Shown here: one piece after another, positions 17,489-25,053 of the stretch
How positions within the stretch are numbered: position 1 is the stretch's first letter
Layout: each line of letters starts with the position of its first letter
Notes under the pieces: generated by a model
Database searches by the model: none
Seen by the model: only the letters and a program-made list of their open reading frames with translations
Told to the model about the DNA's origin: nothing
Source: Flavobacterium sp. MFBS3-15
GTDB taxonomy: Bacteria; Bacteroidota; Bacteroidia; Flavobacteriales; Flavobacteriaceae
NCBI RefSeq assembly: GCF_026107645.2
Contig: NZ_JAPCHV010000011.1
Coordinates: forward strand, 62,001 to 126,000
Length of the DNA: 64,000 bases
Reading direction: 5' to 3'
Position numbers and translations under genes: made by a program

Positions 17489-17817
17489 TGCATTTAGACC
17501 TTCCCGAAAAAAGATATTACAGCATAGGCGAACTCGCAAAGGCTTTCGATGTGAATGCCTCGCTCATACGCTTTTGGGATAAGGAGTTTGACATCCTGAA
17601 GCCCAAAAAGAACGCCAAGGGCAACCGCATGTTCACACCTGAGGATGTGAAGAACCTCCAACTGATTTACCACCTGGTCAAGGAGCGCGGCTTTACGCTC
17701 GATGGCGCGCGGGTGCACCTGAAGGAAGGGCAGAAAAAAACCATGGATAAATTTGAAATTATCCGAAAGCTTGAAACAATTAAAACTAACCTTATAAATC
17801 TAAAAAATGAGCTCTAG
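17488..17817 (+). CDS. MerR family transcriptional regulator
   Basis: A 109-residue protein with an N-terminal MerR winged helix-turn-helix (YYSIGELAKAFDVNASLIRFW, split about 10-30, then NRMFTPEDVKNLQLIYHLV) and a short helix tail. It lacks cysteines or an effector domain, so it is a minimal MerR protein of the type regularly found after M23 peptidase genes in Flavobacteriia. It overlaps the peptidase by one base and LemA by 11 bases. The target is unknown; autoregulation of this operon is plausible. Confidence 0.9.
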   Translation: MHLDLPEKRYYSIGELAKAFDVNASLIRFWDKEFDILKPKKNAKGNRMFTPEDVKNLQLIYHLVKERGFTLDGARVHLKEGQKKTMDKFEIIRKLETIKTNLINLKNEL

Positions 17818-18427
17818 CACAGTAAAAAGCGGCAGGCCCGGATGGGTAATACCTGCAATCATTATCGGCATACTTGCCGTAATCATTTTCTTTTGGTCGG
17901 TAAATATTAAAAACAGCGCGCTGGAGTTCAGCCAGGGCGTTTCGAAATCGTGGGGCGACGTGAACACATCGTACCAAAGGCGTAATGACCTTATAGGCAA
18001 CCTCGTTAAGACCGTTGAGGGCGCGGCTAATTTTGAGAAAAGCACTTTGGTGGAGGTTACCCAGGCAAGGGCAGCGGCGACACAGGTAAAAGTTGACCCG
18101 AGCAACATCACGCCTGAAAAACTGGCCGAATTCAACCAGGCCCAGGCAGGAGTGTCTTCCGCATTATCCAGGCTATTGGTTACTGTTGAGGCATACCCTA
18201 CGCTGCAAACCAACCAAAACTTCCTGAAATTGCAGGACGAGCTGGCTTCTACAGAAAATGAGATACGTACAGCGAGGACCCGTTACAACGAAAAAGTAGA
18301 GGTTTACAATAATTATGTGCTGCGTTTTCCTAACTCGATGTTCCTGGGCAACTACAAGGAGAAACCTTACTTTGAAGCGGTAGCCAGCGCCTATAAGCCT
18401 GTCGATGTACAATTTAACATCAAATAG
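17807..18427 (+). CDS. LemA family protein
   Basis: A 206-residue protein with an N-terminal transmembrane helix (about 13-33) and the four-helix LemA domain (YQRRNDLIGNLVKTVEGAA, ARAAATQV, YPTLQTNQNFLKLQDEL, FPNSMFLGNY). Full family length. LemA proteins are membrane-anchored helical bundles of unknown biochemical role, nearly always encoded next to TPM-domain proteins, as here. The gene overlaps the MerR gene by 11 bases and is followed after 2 bases by the first TPM gene. Confidence 0.93.
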   Translation: MSSSTVKSGRPGWVIPAIIIGILAVIIFFWSVNIKNSALEFSQGVSKSWGDVNTSYQRRNDLIGNLVKTVEGAANFEKSTLVEVTQARAAATQVKVDPSNITPEKLAEFNQAQAGVSSALSRLLVTVEAYPTLQTNQNFLKLQDELASTENEIRTARTRYNEKVEVYNNYVLRFPNSMFLGNYKEKPYFEAVASAYKPVDVQFNIK

Positions 18428-18429
18428 CG

Positions 18430-18867
18430 ATGGCTAAGGCAAAAGATTTCCTTACGCCGGCTGAGGAGGAAGCTATTATAGCTGCCATAGGCCAGGCAGA
18501 GAAAAACACGTCCGGGGAAATACGCGTGCATGTCGAAAATACATCTGAACAACCTCCGCTCGAAAGGGCACAGGAGGTTTTTCAGCAATTGGGCATGCAG
18601 GCTACCGAAGCGCGCAATGGCGTATTGTTTTATGTGGGTGTGAAGGACCACTCTTTTGCCATTGTGGGCGATGAAGGTATCGACAAGGTGGTGGAGGGTG
18701 ATTTTTGGGACTGTACCAAAGACCTTGTGATAGGGCATTTTAAGGAAGGCCGTTTCAGCCAGGGGCTTGTGGAAGGCATCCTTCGTGCGGGTGACAGGCT
18801 CAAGACCTATTTTCCGTTTGCCGACAGCGACAAGAATGAGCTTCCCGATACCATTTCGAAAGGATGA
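18430..18867 (+). CDS. TPM domain protein, short cytosolic form
   Basis: A 145-residue protein with a single TPM domain (TPAEEEAIIAAIGQAEKNTSGEIRVHVEN in pieces, then ARNGVLFYVGVKDHSFAIVGDEGID) and no signal peptide or membrane helix. It is the compact TPM form that commonly follows LemA in Bacteroidota. TPM domains have been linked to acid phosphatase-like activity and protein repair in photosynthetic organisms; the bacterial role is unproven. It overlaps the next TPM gene by 4 bases. Confidence 0.88.
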   Translation: MAKAKDFLTPAEEEAIIAAIGQAEKNTSGEIRVHVENTSEQPPLERAQEVFQQLGMQATEARNGVLFYVGVKDHSFAIVGDEGIDKVVEGDFWDCTKDLVIGHFKEGRFSQGLVEGILRAGDRLKTYFPFADSDKNELPDTISKG

Positions 18868-19655
18868 GAAAGGCAGCCTACATAATTACGTTATTGGCGG
18901 TATTGCTTCCTGCGGTGGTATTTGCACAGTTCGACATTCCCCAAAAACCTTCACTGCAAACCAGTGTGTATGACTATGCCAAAGTTCTGGCAGCGGATGA
19001 GAAAAGCGCGCTGGAACAAAAGCTGGTACAGTATTCTGACACTACGTCCACGCAAATCGTGGTAATAACCATTAAATCGCTGAAAGGTGAGAGTATTGGC
19101 GAGCTCACCCCAAAATGGGCGCACGAATGGGGCATTGGCCAGGCCGATAAGGACAATGGCGTACTTATCCTGCTGGCAGAAGAAGAGCGTAAGATATGGA
19201 TATCCCCCGGCTATGGCGTTGACGACCGGCTTACAGCGGGAGAGCTTGGCGAAATGACGCGTGATGTGATTATTCCGGAATTTAAGGCAGGAAGCTATTA
19301 CAACGGGCTTGACAAAGGGACCGATGCCATTTTCAAAATGCTAACCGGTAAGTACAAGGCTGAAGCAAAGCGACCCCCCAATAAAAAAAGCTCTGATGAC
19401 GGCCCGGGCGGCTTCATCTTCATCATCATCGTAATCATCATCCTTGCAGCGGTGTTTTCCAGGCGTGGCGGAGGAGGGGGTCGCGGAGGCCGTGGCTTTA
19501 CAGGAAGCACGCTTGGCGACATCCTCATACTTAGCAGCCTTGGGCGCGGCGGACGAAGCAGTGGCGGCTGGGGCGGAAGTTCCGGAGGCGGTGGATTTGG
19601 CGGAGGATTCGGTGGCGGCGGCTTTAGTGGCGGCGGTGCCGGTGGCAGCTGGTAG
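18864..19655 (+). CDS. TPM domain membrane protein 1
   Basis: A 263-residue protein: signal peptide (1-21), TPM domain (about 28-165; YDYAKVLAADEKSALEQKL, TSTQIVVITI, IWISPGYGVDDRLTAGELG), one transmembrane helix (about 176-195, FIFIIIVIIILAAVF) and a glycine/serine-rich tail ending GGGFSGGGAGGSW. The TPM part would lie in the periplasm and the Gly-rich tail in the cytosol. First of four similar tandem genes; overlaps the preceding TPM gene by 4 bases. Confidence 0.9.
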   Translation: MRKAAYIITLLAVLLPAVVFAQFDIPQKPSLQTSVYDYAKVLAADEKSALEQKLVQYSDTTSTQIVVITIKSLKGESIGELTPKWAHEWGIGQADKDNGVLILLAEEERKIWISPGYGVDDRLTAGELGEMTRDVIIPEFKAGSYYNGLDKGTDAIFKMLTGKYKAEAKRPPNKKSSDDGPGGFIFIIIVIIILAAVFSRRGGGGGRGGRGFTGSTLGDILILSSLGRGGRSSGGWGGSSGGGGFGGGFGGGGFSGGGAGGSW

Positions 19656-19692
19656 TTTTACAATCGAAAATCCTAATTCACATCTCATTTCC

Positions 19693-19878
19693 ATGAGTAG
19701 ATCATATAAAGCATTTTCTCTGGCTTCAGGACTGATTTCTTTACTGTTGCCTGCCAATGCCATGGCATGGGCAGCACAGGTGACCCATGCTACCCCTACA
19801 ATTTTTTTTATACTTCTCGCAGTAGCCATTTTTGTAGCATGGCTGCTATACGAAGCCATTAAAAAAAAGAGCGAATAA
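19693..19878 (+). CDS. small membrane protein within the TPM array
   Basis: A 61-residue protein starting at the ATG in MSRSYKAFSLASGL, with two hydrophobic helices (about 8-28 and 36-54) and a basic end EAIKKKSE. A longer in-frame reading from 19444 overlaps the Gly-rich tail of the preceding gene and is rejected. It lies 37 bases after TPM protein 1 and 67 bases before TPM protein 2, in the same direction. No family is recognised. Confidence 0.6.
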   Translation: MSRSYKAFSLASGLISLLLPANAMAWAAQVTHATPTIFFILLAVAIFVAWLLYEAIKKKSE

Positions 19879-19945
19879 TGGCCAATAGCCTTCCCCGGCC
19901 AGTGAGATTGTAAGTGTTGATTATGTTTAAGACGTAACCATTTAG

Positions 19946-20752
19946 ATGATAAAGCTTCACCAAACAAGCGTCCTTCTTTTTATGTTGGCCATGTGGATGC
20001 CACATATGGCATTGGGACAGTTCAACATACCCAAAAAGCCGGAATTACAGTCGGCGATGTACGACTATGCCAACATCCTTAACGGTAACGACAAACAGGT
20101 GCTGGAAAATAAACTGCTGCGCTACGCCGACTCGACGTCTACGCAAATTGTTCTGATTACAATCGAATCTTTGAAAGGCGAAAGCATTGGCGAACTGACC
20201 CCGAAATGGGCGCACGAATGGGGCATAGGGCAGGCTGATAAGGATAACGGCGTACTCATCCTTTTGGCAAAAGAAGAACGAAAAATATGGATTGCCCCGG
20301 GTTATGGGGTGGATGACCGGCTTACCGCGGGTGTTTTGGGTGAAATGATCCGTAATGTCATCATCCCGGAATTTAAAACGGGGAATTATTATACAGGACT
20401 CGATAAAGGCGCGGATGCCATATTTTTACTCCTGAAGGGCAAGTATAAGGAGGAGAGGAAGTTTGAAATGAATGATATTTGGATAAATGGTATAGCATGG
20501 CTTATCGTTATTCTTGTAGTTTTTGCCGGGCTATGGCTTTTATGGCAAATATTGAAAATAATTGCGAAAGGCGGAGGCACGACCTATAGCAGTTCCGGCA
20601 GGAGCAGCTACAGTTCATCGGGTAGTTCTTATACGCCAAGCCGCAGCTCATCGTCTTCACGGAGCAGTTCTTCAGGGAGTTCCCGAAGCGGCTTCCGGGG
20701 TGGTTTTGGCGGCGGAGGCTTTAGTGGCGGCGGTGCCGGTGGCAGCTGGTAG
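19946..20752 (+). CDS. TPM domain membrane protein 2
   Basis: A 268-residue protein with signal peptide (1-24), TPM domain (MYDYANILNGNDKQVLENKL, STQIVLITIESLKGESIG, IWIAPGYGVDDRLTAGVLG), one transmembrane helix (about 180-202) and a long Ser/Gly-rich tail ending GGGFSGGGAGGSW. Its TPM domain is almost identical to that of the next gene, including 66 identical bases (20354-20419 against 21209-21274), while the tails and membrane segments differ. This is a recent duplication or gene conversion. Confidence 0.9.
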   Translation: MIKLHQTSVLLFMLAMWMPHMALGQFNIPKKPELQSAMYDYANILNGNDKQVLENKLLRYADSTSTQIVLITIESLKGESIGELTPKWAHEWGIGQADKDNGVLILLAKEERKIWIAPGYGVDDRLTAGVLGEMIRNVIIPEFKTGNYYTGLDKGADAIFLLLKGKYKEERKFEMNDIWINGIAWLIVILVVFAGLWLLWQILKIIAKGGGTTYSSSGRSSYSSSGSSYTPSRSSSSSRSSSSGSSRSGFRGGFGGGGFSGGGAGGSW

Positions 20753-21274
20753 GTTGAGGTAGGATGCCGTATCCAAAGTTCTTCGTAAATATTTGTAAAA
20801 ATGAAAAAAGCATTAGTCATCAGATTTATCTTCGCTCACCTGTTTCTAATGTTGCCTGCGATAGCATTGGCACAGTTTGACATACCCGAAAAGCCGGAAT
20901 TACAGACGGCGATGTATGACTATGCCAACATCCTGAACGGTAACGACAGACAGGTGCTGGAAAATAAGCTGGTGCGCTATGCCGACTCTACTTCTACCCA
21001 AATTGTACTCATCACTATCGAATCGCTAAAAGGCGAAAGCATTGGTGAGCTTACTCCCAAATGGGCGCACGAGTGGGGCATTGGCCAGGCCGATAAGGAC
21101 AATGGTGTGCTTATCCTTTTGGCAAAAGAAGAAAGGAAAATATGGATCGCTCCGGGTTATGGCGTTGACGACCGGCTAACCGCGGGCGTTTTGGGCGAAA
21201 TGATACGCAATGTCATCATCCCGGAATTTAAAACGGGGAATTATTATACAGGACTCGATAAAGGCGCGGATGCC
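20354..21274 (+). repeat. 66-base identical tract shared by TPM genes 2 and 3
   Basis: Bases 20354-20419 and 21209-21274 are identical over 66 positions, third codon positions included, whereas the DNA on both sides has many synonymous differences. The pattern fits a gene conversion tract or very recent local exchange between tandem paralogues. Confidence 0.7.
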
Positions 21275-21571
21275 CTGTTTTTAATGCTTAAAGGAAAATA
21301 TAAAGAAACAAGGACTGACGAATACACAATTCTCGATTATATATGCAAGTTTCTCATCTGGTTTATAATAATAGGATTTCCGCTGGCACTTTTAATATTC
21401 CGTTTCAAAAGCAAGGATGGATGGAGTGATTCGTCGTCGTCGTCGTCGTCTTCAGGTTCAGAAAGTGTAACGTACAGTAGTCCTTCATCAGGGGGTAAAT
21501 CTTCAAGAGGCTTTCGCGGAGGCTTTGGCGGCGGAGGCTTTGGCGGCGGCGGTGCAGGTGGCAGCTGGTAA
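20801..21571 (+). CDS. TPM domain membrane protein 3
   Basis: A 256-residue protein: signal peptide (1-23), TPM domain almost identical to that of protein 2, transmembrane helix (about 184-203, YICKFLIWFIIIGFPLALLI), then a tail with a poly-serine run encoded by a (TCG) microsatellite at 21431-21450 and the closing GGGGFGGGGAGGSW. The microsatellite could change length by slippage without loss of frame, altering only the number of serines. Starts 48 bases after protein 2. Confidence 0.9.
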   Translation: MKKALVIRFIFAHLFLMLPAIALAQFDIPEKPELQTAMYDYANILNGNDRQVLENKLVRYADSTSTQIVLITIESLKGESIGELTPKWAHEWGIGQADKDNGVLILLAKEERKIWIAPGYGVDDRLTAGVLGEMIRNVIIPEFKTGNYYTGLDKGADALFLMLKGKYKETRTDEYTILDYICKFLIWFIIIGFPLALLIFRFKSKDGWSDSSSSSSSSGSESVTYSSPSSGGKSSRGFRGGFGGGGFGGGGAGGSW

Positions 21572-21590
21572 CTTTACTTAAAGGCTCAAA

Positions 21591-22361
21591 ATGAAAAAAT
21601 CATACGGCACAAACCTGATAATCATATTATTTGCCCTTTTTCCTATGCTGCTGGGGGCAAATACTGCGTTTGGGGTGCAGGATACGCTGTCTTTCGGACA
21701 GACATTCATCATACCGGATAAGCCCGAAATACAGACGAGCGTTTATGACTATGCAAAAACGTTGAAGGCAAGTGATGCAAAAGCACTCGAAACAAAGCTG
21801 CTGAACTATGCCGATACCACTTCTACGCAAATTGTAATTATTACCATACCCTCCCTGCAGGGCGAAAGCATAGGCGAACTCACTCCGCGCTGGGCCCAAA
21901 AGTGGGGCATAGGCCAGGCTGAAAAAGACAATGGCATACTCATACTGCTTTCTGAAAGCGACAGGGAAATATGGATAGCACCCGGCTATGGGGTAGACGA
22001 CCGGCTAACCGCAGGCAAGCTGGGCGAAATGATACGCGGGCGCATCCTGCCTGAATTTAAGGAAGGAAATTATTATGCAGGGCTGGACAAGGGAACCGAT
22101 GCCATTTTCAGCATACTGTCCGGCAAGTATGTTGCCGATGAGGTTGATAAAGGCTTTATGAACAAGTTTTGGGCCATAGTACTGCTGGAACTTTTTGTGT
22201 TCATAGTTTGTTTCCTGTACCATTTTAAAGCCCCGGCAGGCATAGCTCTTGCAGCCTCTGCGCTATCAAGCTCCGGTAAATCGGAAAGCCCCAGAATCGG
22301 TTTCCGCGGCGGCTTTGGAGGCGGCGGATTTAGCGGCGGCGGAGCGGGGGGTAAATGGTAG
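21591..22361 (+). CDS. TPM domain membrane protein 4
   Basis: A 256-residue protein: signal peptide (about 1-27), an extra segment (VQDTLSFGQTFIIPDKP), TPM domain (VYDYAKTLKASDAKALETKL, STQIVIITIPSLQGESIG, IWIAPGYGVDDRLTAGKLG), one transmembrane helix (about 186-206) and a short Gly-rich tail ending GGGFSGGGAGGKW. It is the most divergent of the four long TPM proteins, starting 19 bases after protein 3, and closes the operon. Confidence 0.9.
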   Translation: MKKSYGTNLIIILFALFPMLLGANTAFGVQDTLSFGQTFIIPDKPEIQTSVYDYAKTLKASDAKALETKLLNYADTTSTQIVIITIPSLQGESIGELTPRWAQKWGIGQAEKDNGILILLSESDREIWIAPGYGVDDRLTAGKLGEMIRGRILPEFKEGNYYAGLDKGTDAIFSILSGKYVADEVDKGFMNKFWAIVLLELFVFIVCFLYHFKAPAGIALAASALSSSGKSESPRIGFRGGFGGGGFSGGGAGGKW

Positions 22362-22415
22362 CTTATTCATGGCTCATTTGTCCCATATGTACAATTTTTC
22401 AGTTTTATTCAATCC

Positions 22416-22423
22416 TACTTTTG
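22416..22423 (+). promoter_or_regulatory. -7 promoter box for the DUF5686 gene
   Basis: TACTTTTG fits the Bacteroidota -7 consensus TAnnTTTG and lies 17 bases before the ATG at 22441. At the expected -33 position there is only a T-run (TTTTT, 22395-22399). The box supports the start at 22441 over the longer in-frame reading from 22249. Confidence 0.55.
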
Positions 22424-22440
22424 CCGCAAAATCATCAATC

Positions 22441-24819
22441 ATGCACTTTAAATTTTCATTGTTCCTGTTTTTTGCAGTTATTAATTTTGCTTATTCACAA
22501 CACCGTATCAGTGGCCGGGTAAAGGATAAAGACACGGGTGAGCCACTGGCATTTGCCTCTGTTATCTTTAATAATAACCCACGCTTTGGCACAACAACCA
22601 ATATCGATGGAAAATTTGCCTATTCCGGAGCCGAAGCCATCCATACGATCAAATGCAGTTATGTTGGCTATAGCGAGGAGGTGCTTCAGATTTCAGGCAA
22701 CAGGCAGGACATAGTCATAGAGCTTACATTTGCCGAAAATGTGCTTGAAGAGGTTGTCGTCAACCAGGGAGAAAACCCGGCCAACGCCATTATGAGAAAA
22801 GTGATTGCCAACAAAGAGATTAATAATCCCGAAAATATAGAATCCTTCAAATACAAATCCTATAACAAGGTCATTTACGATTTTAAGGCAAAGGATAAGA
22901 ACGACAGCATTAAGCTGAAGCAGCGGCTGCAAAACGGACACATCTTCATGATGGAGTCGGTTACAGAGAGGAAGTTCATTTCGCCCGACAATAGTGAGGA
23001 AGTAGTGCTTGCTACCAGGGTTTCCGGATTTAAGAATCCTTCGTTTGCCTCACTTGCCACCGACCTCCAGCCGTTTTCATTTTATAAAGACAATATACCA
23101 TTCATCAACGTCAACTACCTGAACCCCGTGAGTAAAGGCAGCCTCAACAAGTATAAGTTTACGCTGCAGGATACCCTTTACCAGGGGCGGGACACCGTGT
23201 ATGTCATCTCCTATAAGCCGCTGCCACGCAAAAATTTTGACGGGCTTACGGGACTCCTGTACATCAATACCAATAAGTATGCGCTGCAAAATGTTTCGGC
23301 CACGCCGTTTGAAAAGGGTAAGATCGACATCAAGATCCAGCAGCAGTACTCTCTTGTGGATGGGCAATGGTTTCCGCAACAGTTGGAATACGCACTCATC
23401 ATGAATGATTATCCTACCAAAAAAACCGGCATGATCGTGCAGGGGAGGAGTTATATTGACAATGTGCAGCTCAATGTGCCGTTACGCAAAAAGGACTTCA
23501 GGCTCGAATCGGTATGGATTGATGACGACGCTGCAAAAAAGGACAGCATTTATTGGCAAACGGCGCGACGCGAAGCCCTGAATACAGAGGAGGCAACGAC
23601 CTACAGGGTTATTGACAGCCTGGGTGAAAAGCATAATTTTGACGGGATGCTTACCGTTGTGGAAAAACTGGTGCGCGGCAGGATCCCTGTAAAATTTGTT
23701 GACATTGACCTCGGCAAAACGCTTGTCTATAACAAATATGAAGGCTTCCGGCTTGGCCTTGGGCTGTATACCAACGAAAAGCTGTTCGACAGGCTTGAGC
23801 TTGGCGGGTTCTTTGGCTATGGCCTAAAGGATGAAAAGTGGAAGTATGGCGGGGAGATCAATTATGAGCTTTCCAAAAGGCATGAATTTAAGATAGGGGC
23901 CAAGTACCAGGATAATCTGGTCGAGGTGGGTGAGCATGGCTTTAAGCATGCCAGCTTCAGCTATTATAATTTCCGTGATATTATTGCCTACCGCATGGAC
24001 AGGATACAGGAGGAAACCTTTAATGTCGGATTCAGGGCGATGCGCTACTTCAAATGGAATTTGAACCTGAGCCACCAAAGAGTCAATCCGTTATATCCGT
24101 ATGCGTTTATTAATGACGGAACCACCTTTACAAGGTATGATAACAGTACCGTGGGCGTAAGCCTCCGGTTTGCGTACAAGGAAAAGATCGTTAATTCTTT
24201 CCGCCAGAATATCAGCACGGGTACAACCTGGCCGGTATTGTACCTTTATTATACGCGTGGGATAAAAGATATGTTTGAGGGCGATTTCAATTACAACAAG
24301 ATCGAAGCGGTCATTGAGGATTCTTTCTATACCAAAAGCTTTGGGAAAACAACATACAGGGTCGAGGCCGGTTACATCGATAAGCCGGTGCCCTACGGCC
24401 AGCTCTTTACCGGAGAAGGGAGCTATGATGACGATACCAAAATCATAGTGAAAAACACTTTCCAGACGTTGCTCCCTTATGAGTTTTTATCCGACAGGTA
24501 TGTGAACCTTTTCACTTCTCACAATTTTGAGAGCCTGCTGTTCAAAACGGCATGGTTCCAGCCGCAACTTTCCGTACACAATAACTTTGGCTATGGCGAC
24601 CTTCGCAACCCGTACAGCCACCTTACCGACTTTAAGGTAAAGGACAAACTATTTATGGAAACCGGCCTTCAGGTAGATCAAATTGTAAAGATGAACTACC
24701 TTAATATTGGCTACCTTGGCTTTGGCGCTGGTGTTTTTTGCAGGTATGGCGGCTATGCCTACGATGATTTTAATGACAACCTTGTATTTAAGATAACGGC
24801 AAGCTTCTCGATAAAGTAA
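22441..24819 (+). CDS. DUF5686 / carboxypeptidase-regulatory-like outer-membrane protein
   Basis: A 792-residue protein when started at MHFKFSLFLFFAV: signal peptide (1-20, ending AYSQ), a carboxypeptidase-D regulatory-like beta-sandwich (about 22-105; ISGRVKDKDTGEPLAFASV, TNIDGKFAYSG) and a long C-terminal region of alternating strands typical of the DUF5686 family, probably an outer-membrane barrel. Such proteins are common in Bacteroidota; the function is not established. An in-frame extension to 22249 overlaps the TPM gene and is not used. Confidence 0.85.
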   Translation: MHFKFSLFLFFAVINFAYSQHRISGRVKDKDTGEPLAFASVIFNNNPRFGTTTNIDGKFAYSGAEAIHTIKCSYVGYSEEVLQISGNRQDIVIELTFAENVLEEVVVNQGENPANAIMRKVIANKEINNPENIESFKYKSYNKVIYDFKAKDKNDSIKLKQRLQNGHIFMMESVTERKFISPDNSEEVVLATRVSGFKNPSFASLATDLQPFSFYKDNIPFINVNYLNPVSKGSLNKYKFTLQDTLYQGRDTVYVISYKPLPRKNFDGLTGLLYINTNKYALQNVSATPFEKGKIDIKIQQQYSLVDGQWFPQQLEYALIMNDYPTKKTGMIVQGRSYIDNVQLNVPLRKKDFRLESVWIDDDAAKKDSIYWQTARREALNTEEATTYRVIDSLGEKHNFDGMLTVVEKLVRGRIPVKFVDIDLGKTLVYNKYEGFRLGLGLYTNEKLFDRLELGGFFGYGLKDEKWKYGGEINYELSKRHEFKIGAKYQDNLVEVGEHGFKHASFSYYNFRDIIAYRMDRIQEETFNVGFRAMRYFKWNLNLSHQRVNPLYPYAFINDGTTFTRYDNSTVGVSLRFAYKEKIVNSFRQNISTGTTWPVLYLYYTRGIKDMFEGDFNYNKIEAVIEDSFYTKSFGKTTYRVEAGYIDKPVPYGQLFTGEGSYDDDTKIIVKNTFQTLLPYEFLSDRYVNLFTSHNFESLLFKTAWFQPQLSVHNNFGYGDLRNPYSHLTDFKVKDKLFMETGLQVDQIVKMNYLNIGYLGFGAGVFCRYGGYAYDDFNDNLVFKITASFSIK

Positions 24820-24836
24820 TCCTGACGTTTTAACCT

Positions 24837-24980
24837 CAAACTCCCCTCACGAAAGGAGAGGGAGTAGTTACACTCGAATGAAAACTACTGTCTAATCCTA
24901 TTTTTGAGGTTGTGATTCATAATTGTATTGGGTTCGGGCTCCCTCTCCTTTGGAGAGAGGTTGGGGGTGAGGTCTGTAGA
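24837..24980. repeat. palindromic intergenic repeat
   Basis: Arms aaaggagagggag (24852-24864) and ctccctctccttt (24939-24951) are perfectly complementary over 13 bases, and the outer text (aaactcccctcac against ggttgggggtgaggt) pairs partly. The 74-base interior is AT-rich without coding capacity. It lies between the convergent DUF5686 and outer-membrane barrel genes and may also stop transcription. Confidence 0.65.
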
Positions 24981-25053
24981 AAGCAGGAGGAATCATGTTT
25001 TGATGAAGTCAATCAAATAAAAAAAGCTGCCCTTTCGGACAACTTACTTATTT

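Noticed and set aside
19444-19692. Plus-strand frame continuing from the Gly-rich tail of TPM protein 1 into the small membrane protein
   Set aside because: The first part is a shadow of the glycine-rich coding sequence in another frame; only the part from 19693 has an independent start and a membrane-protein profile.
21431-21450. TCG microsatellite as a phase-variation switch of TPM protein 3
   Set aside because: The unit is three bases long, so slippage changes the number of serines without breaking the frame.
22249-22440. N-terminal extension of the DUF5686 protein
   Set aside because: It overlaps the TPM gene for 113 bases; a signal peptide starts exactly at 22441 and a -7 box lies just upstream.
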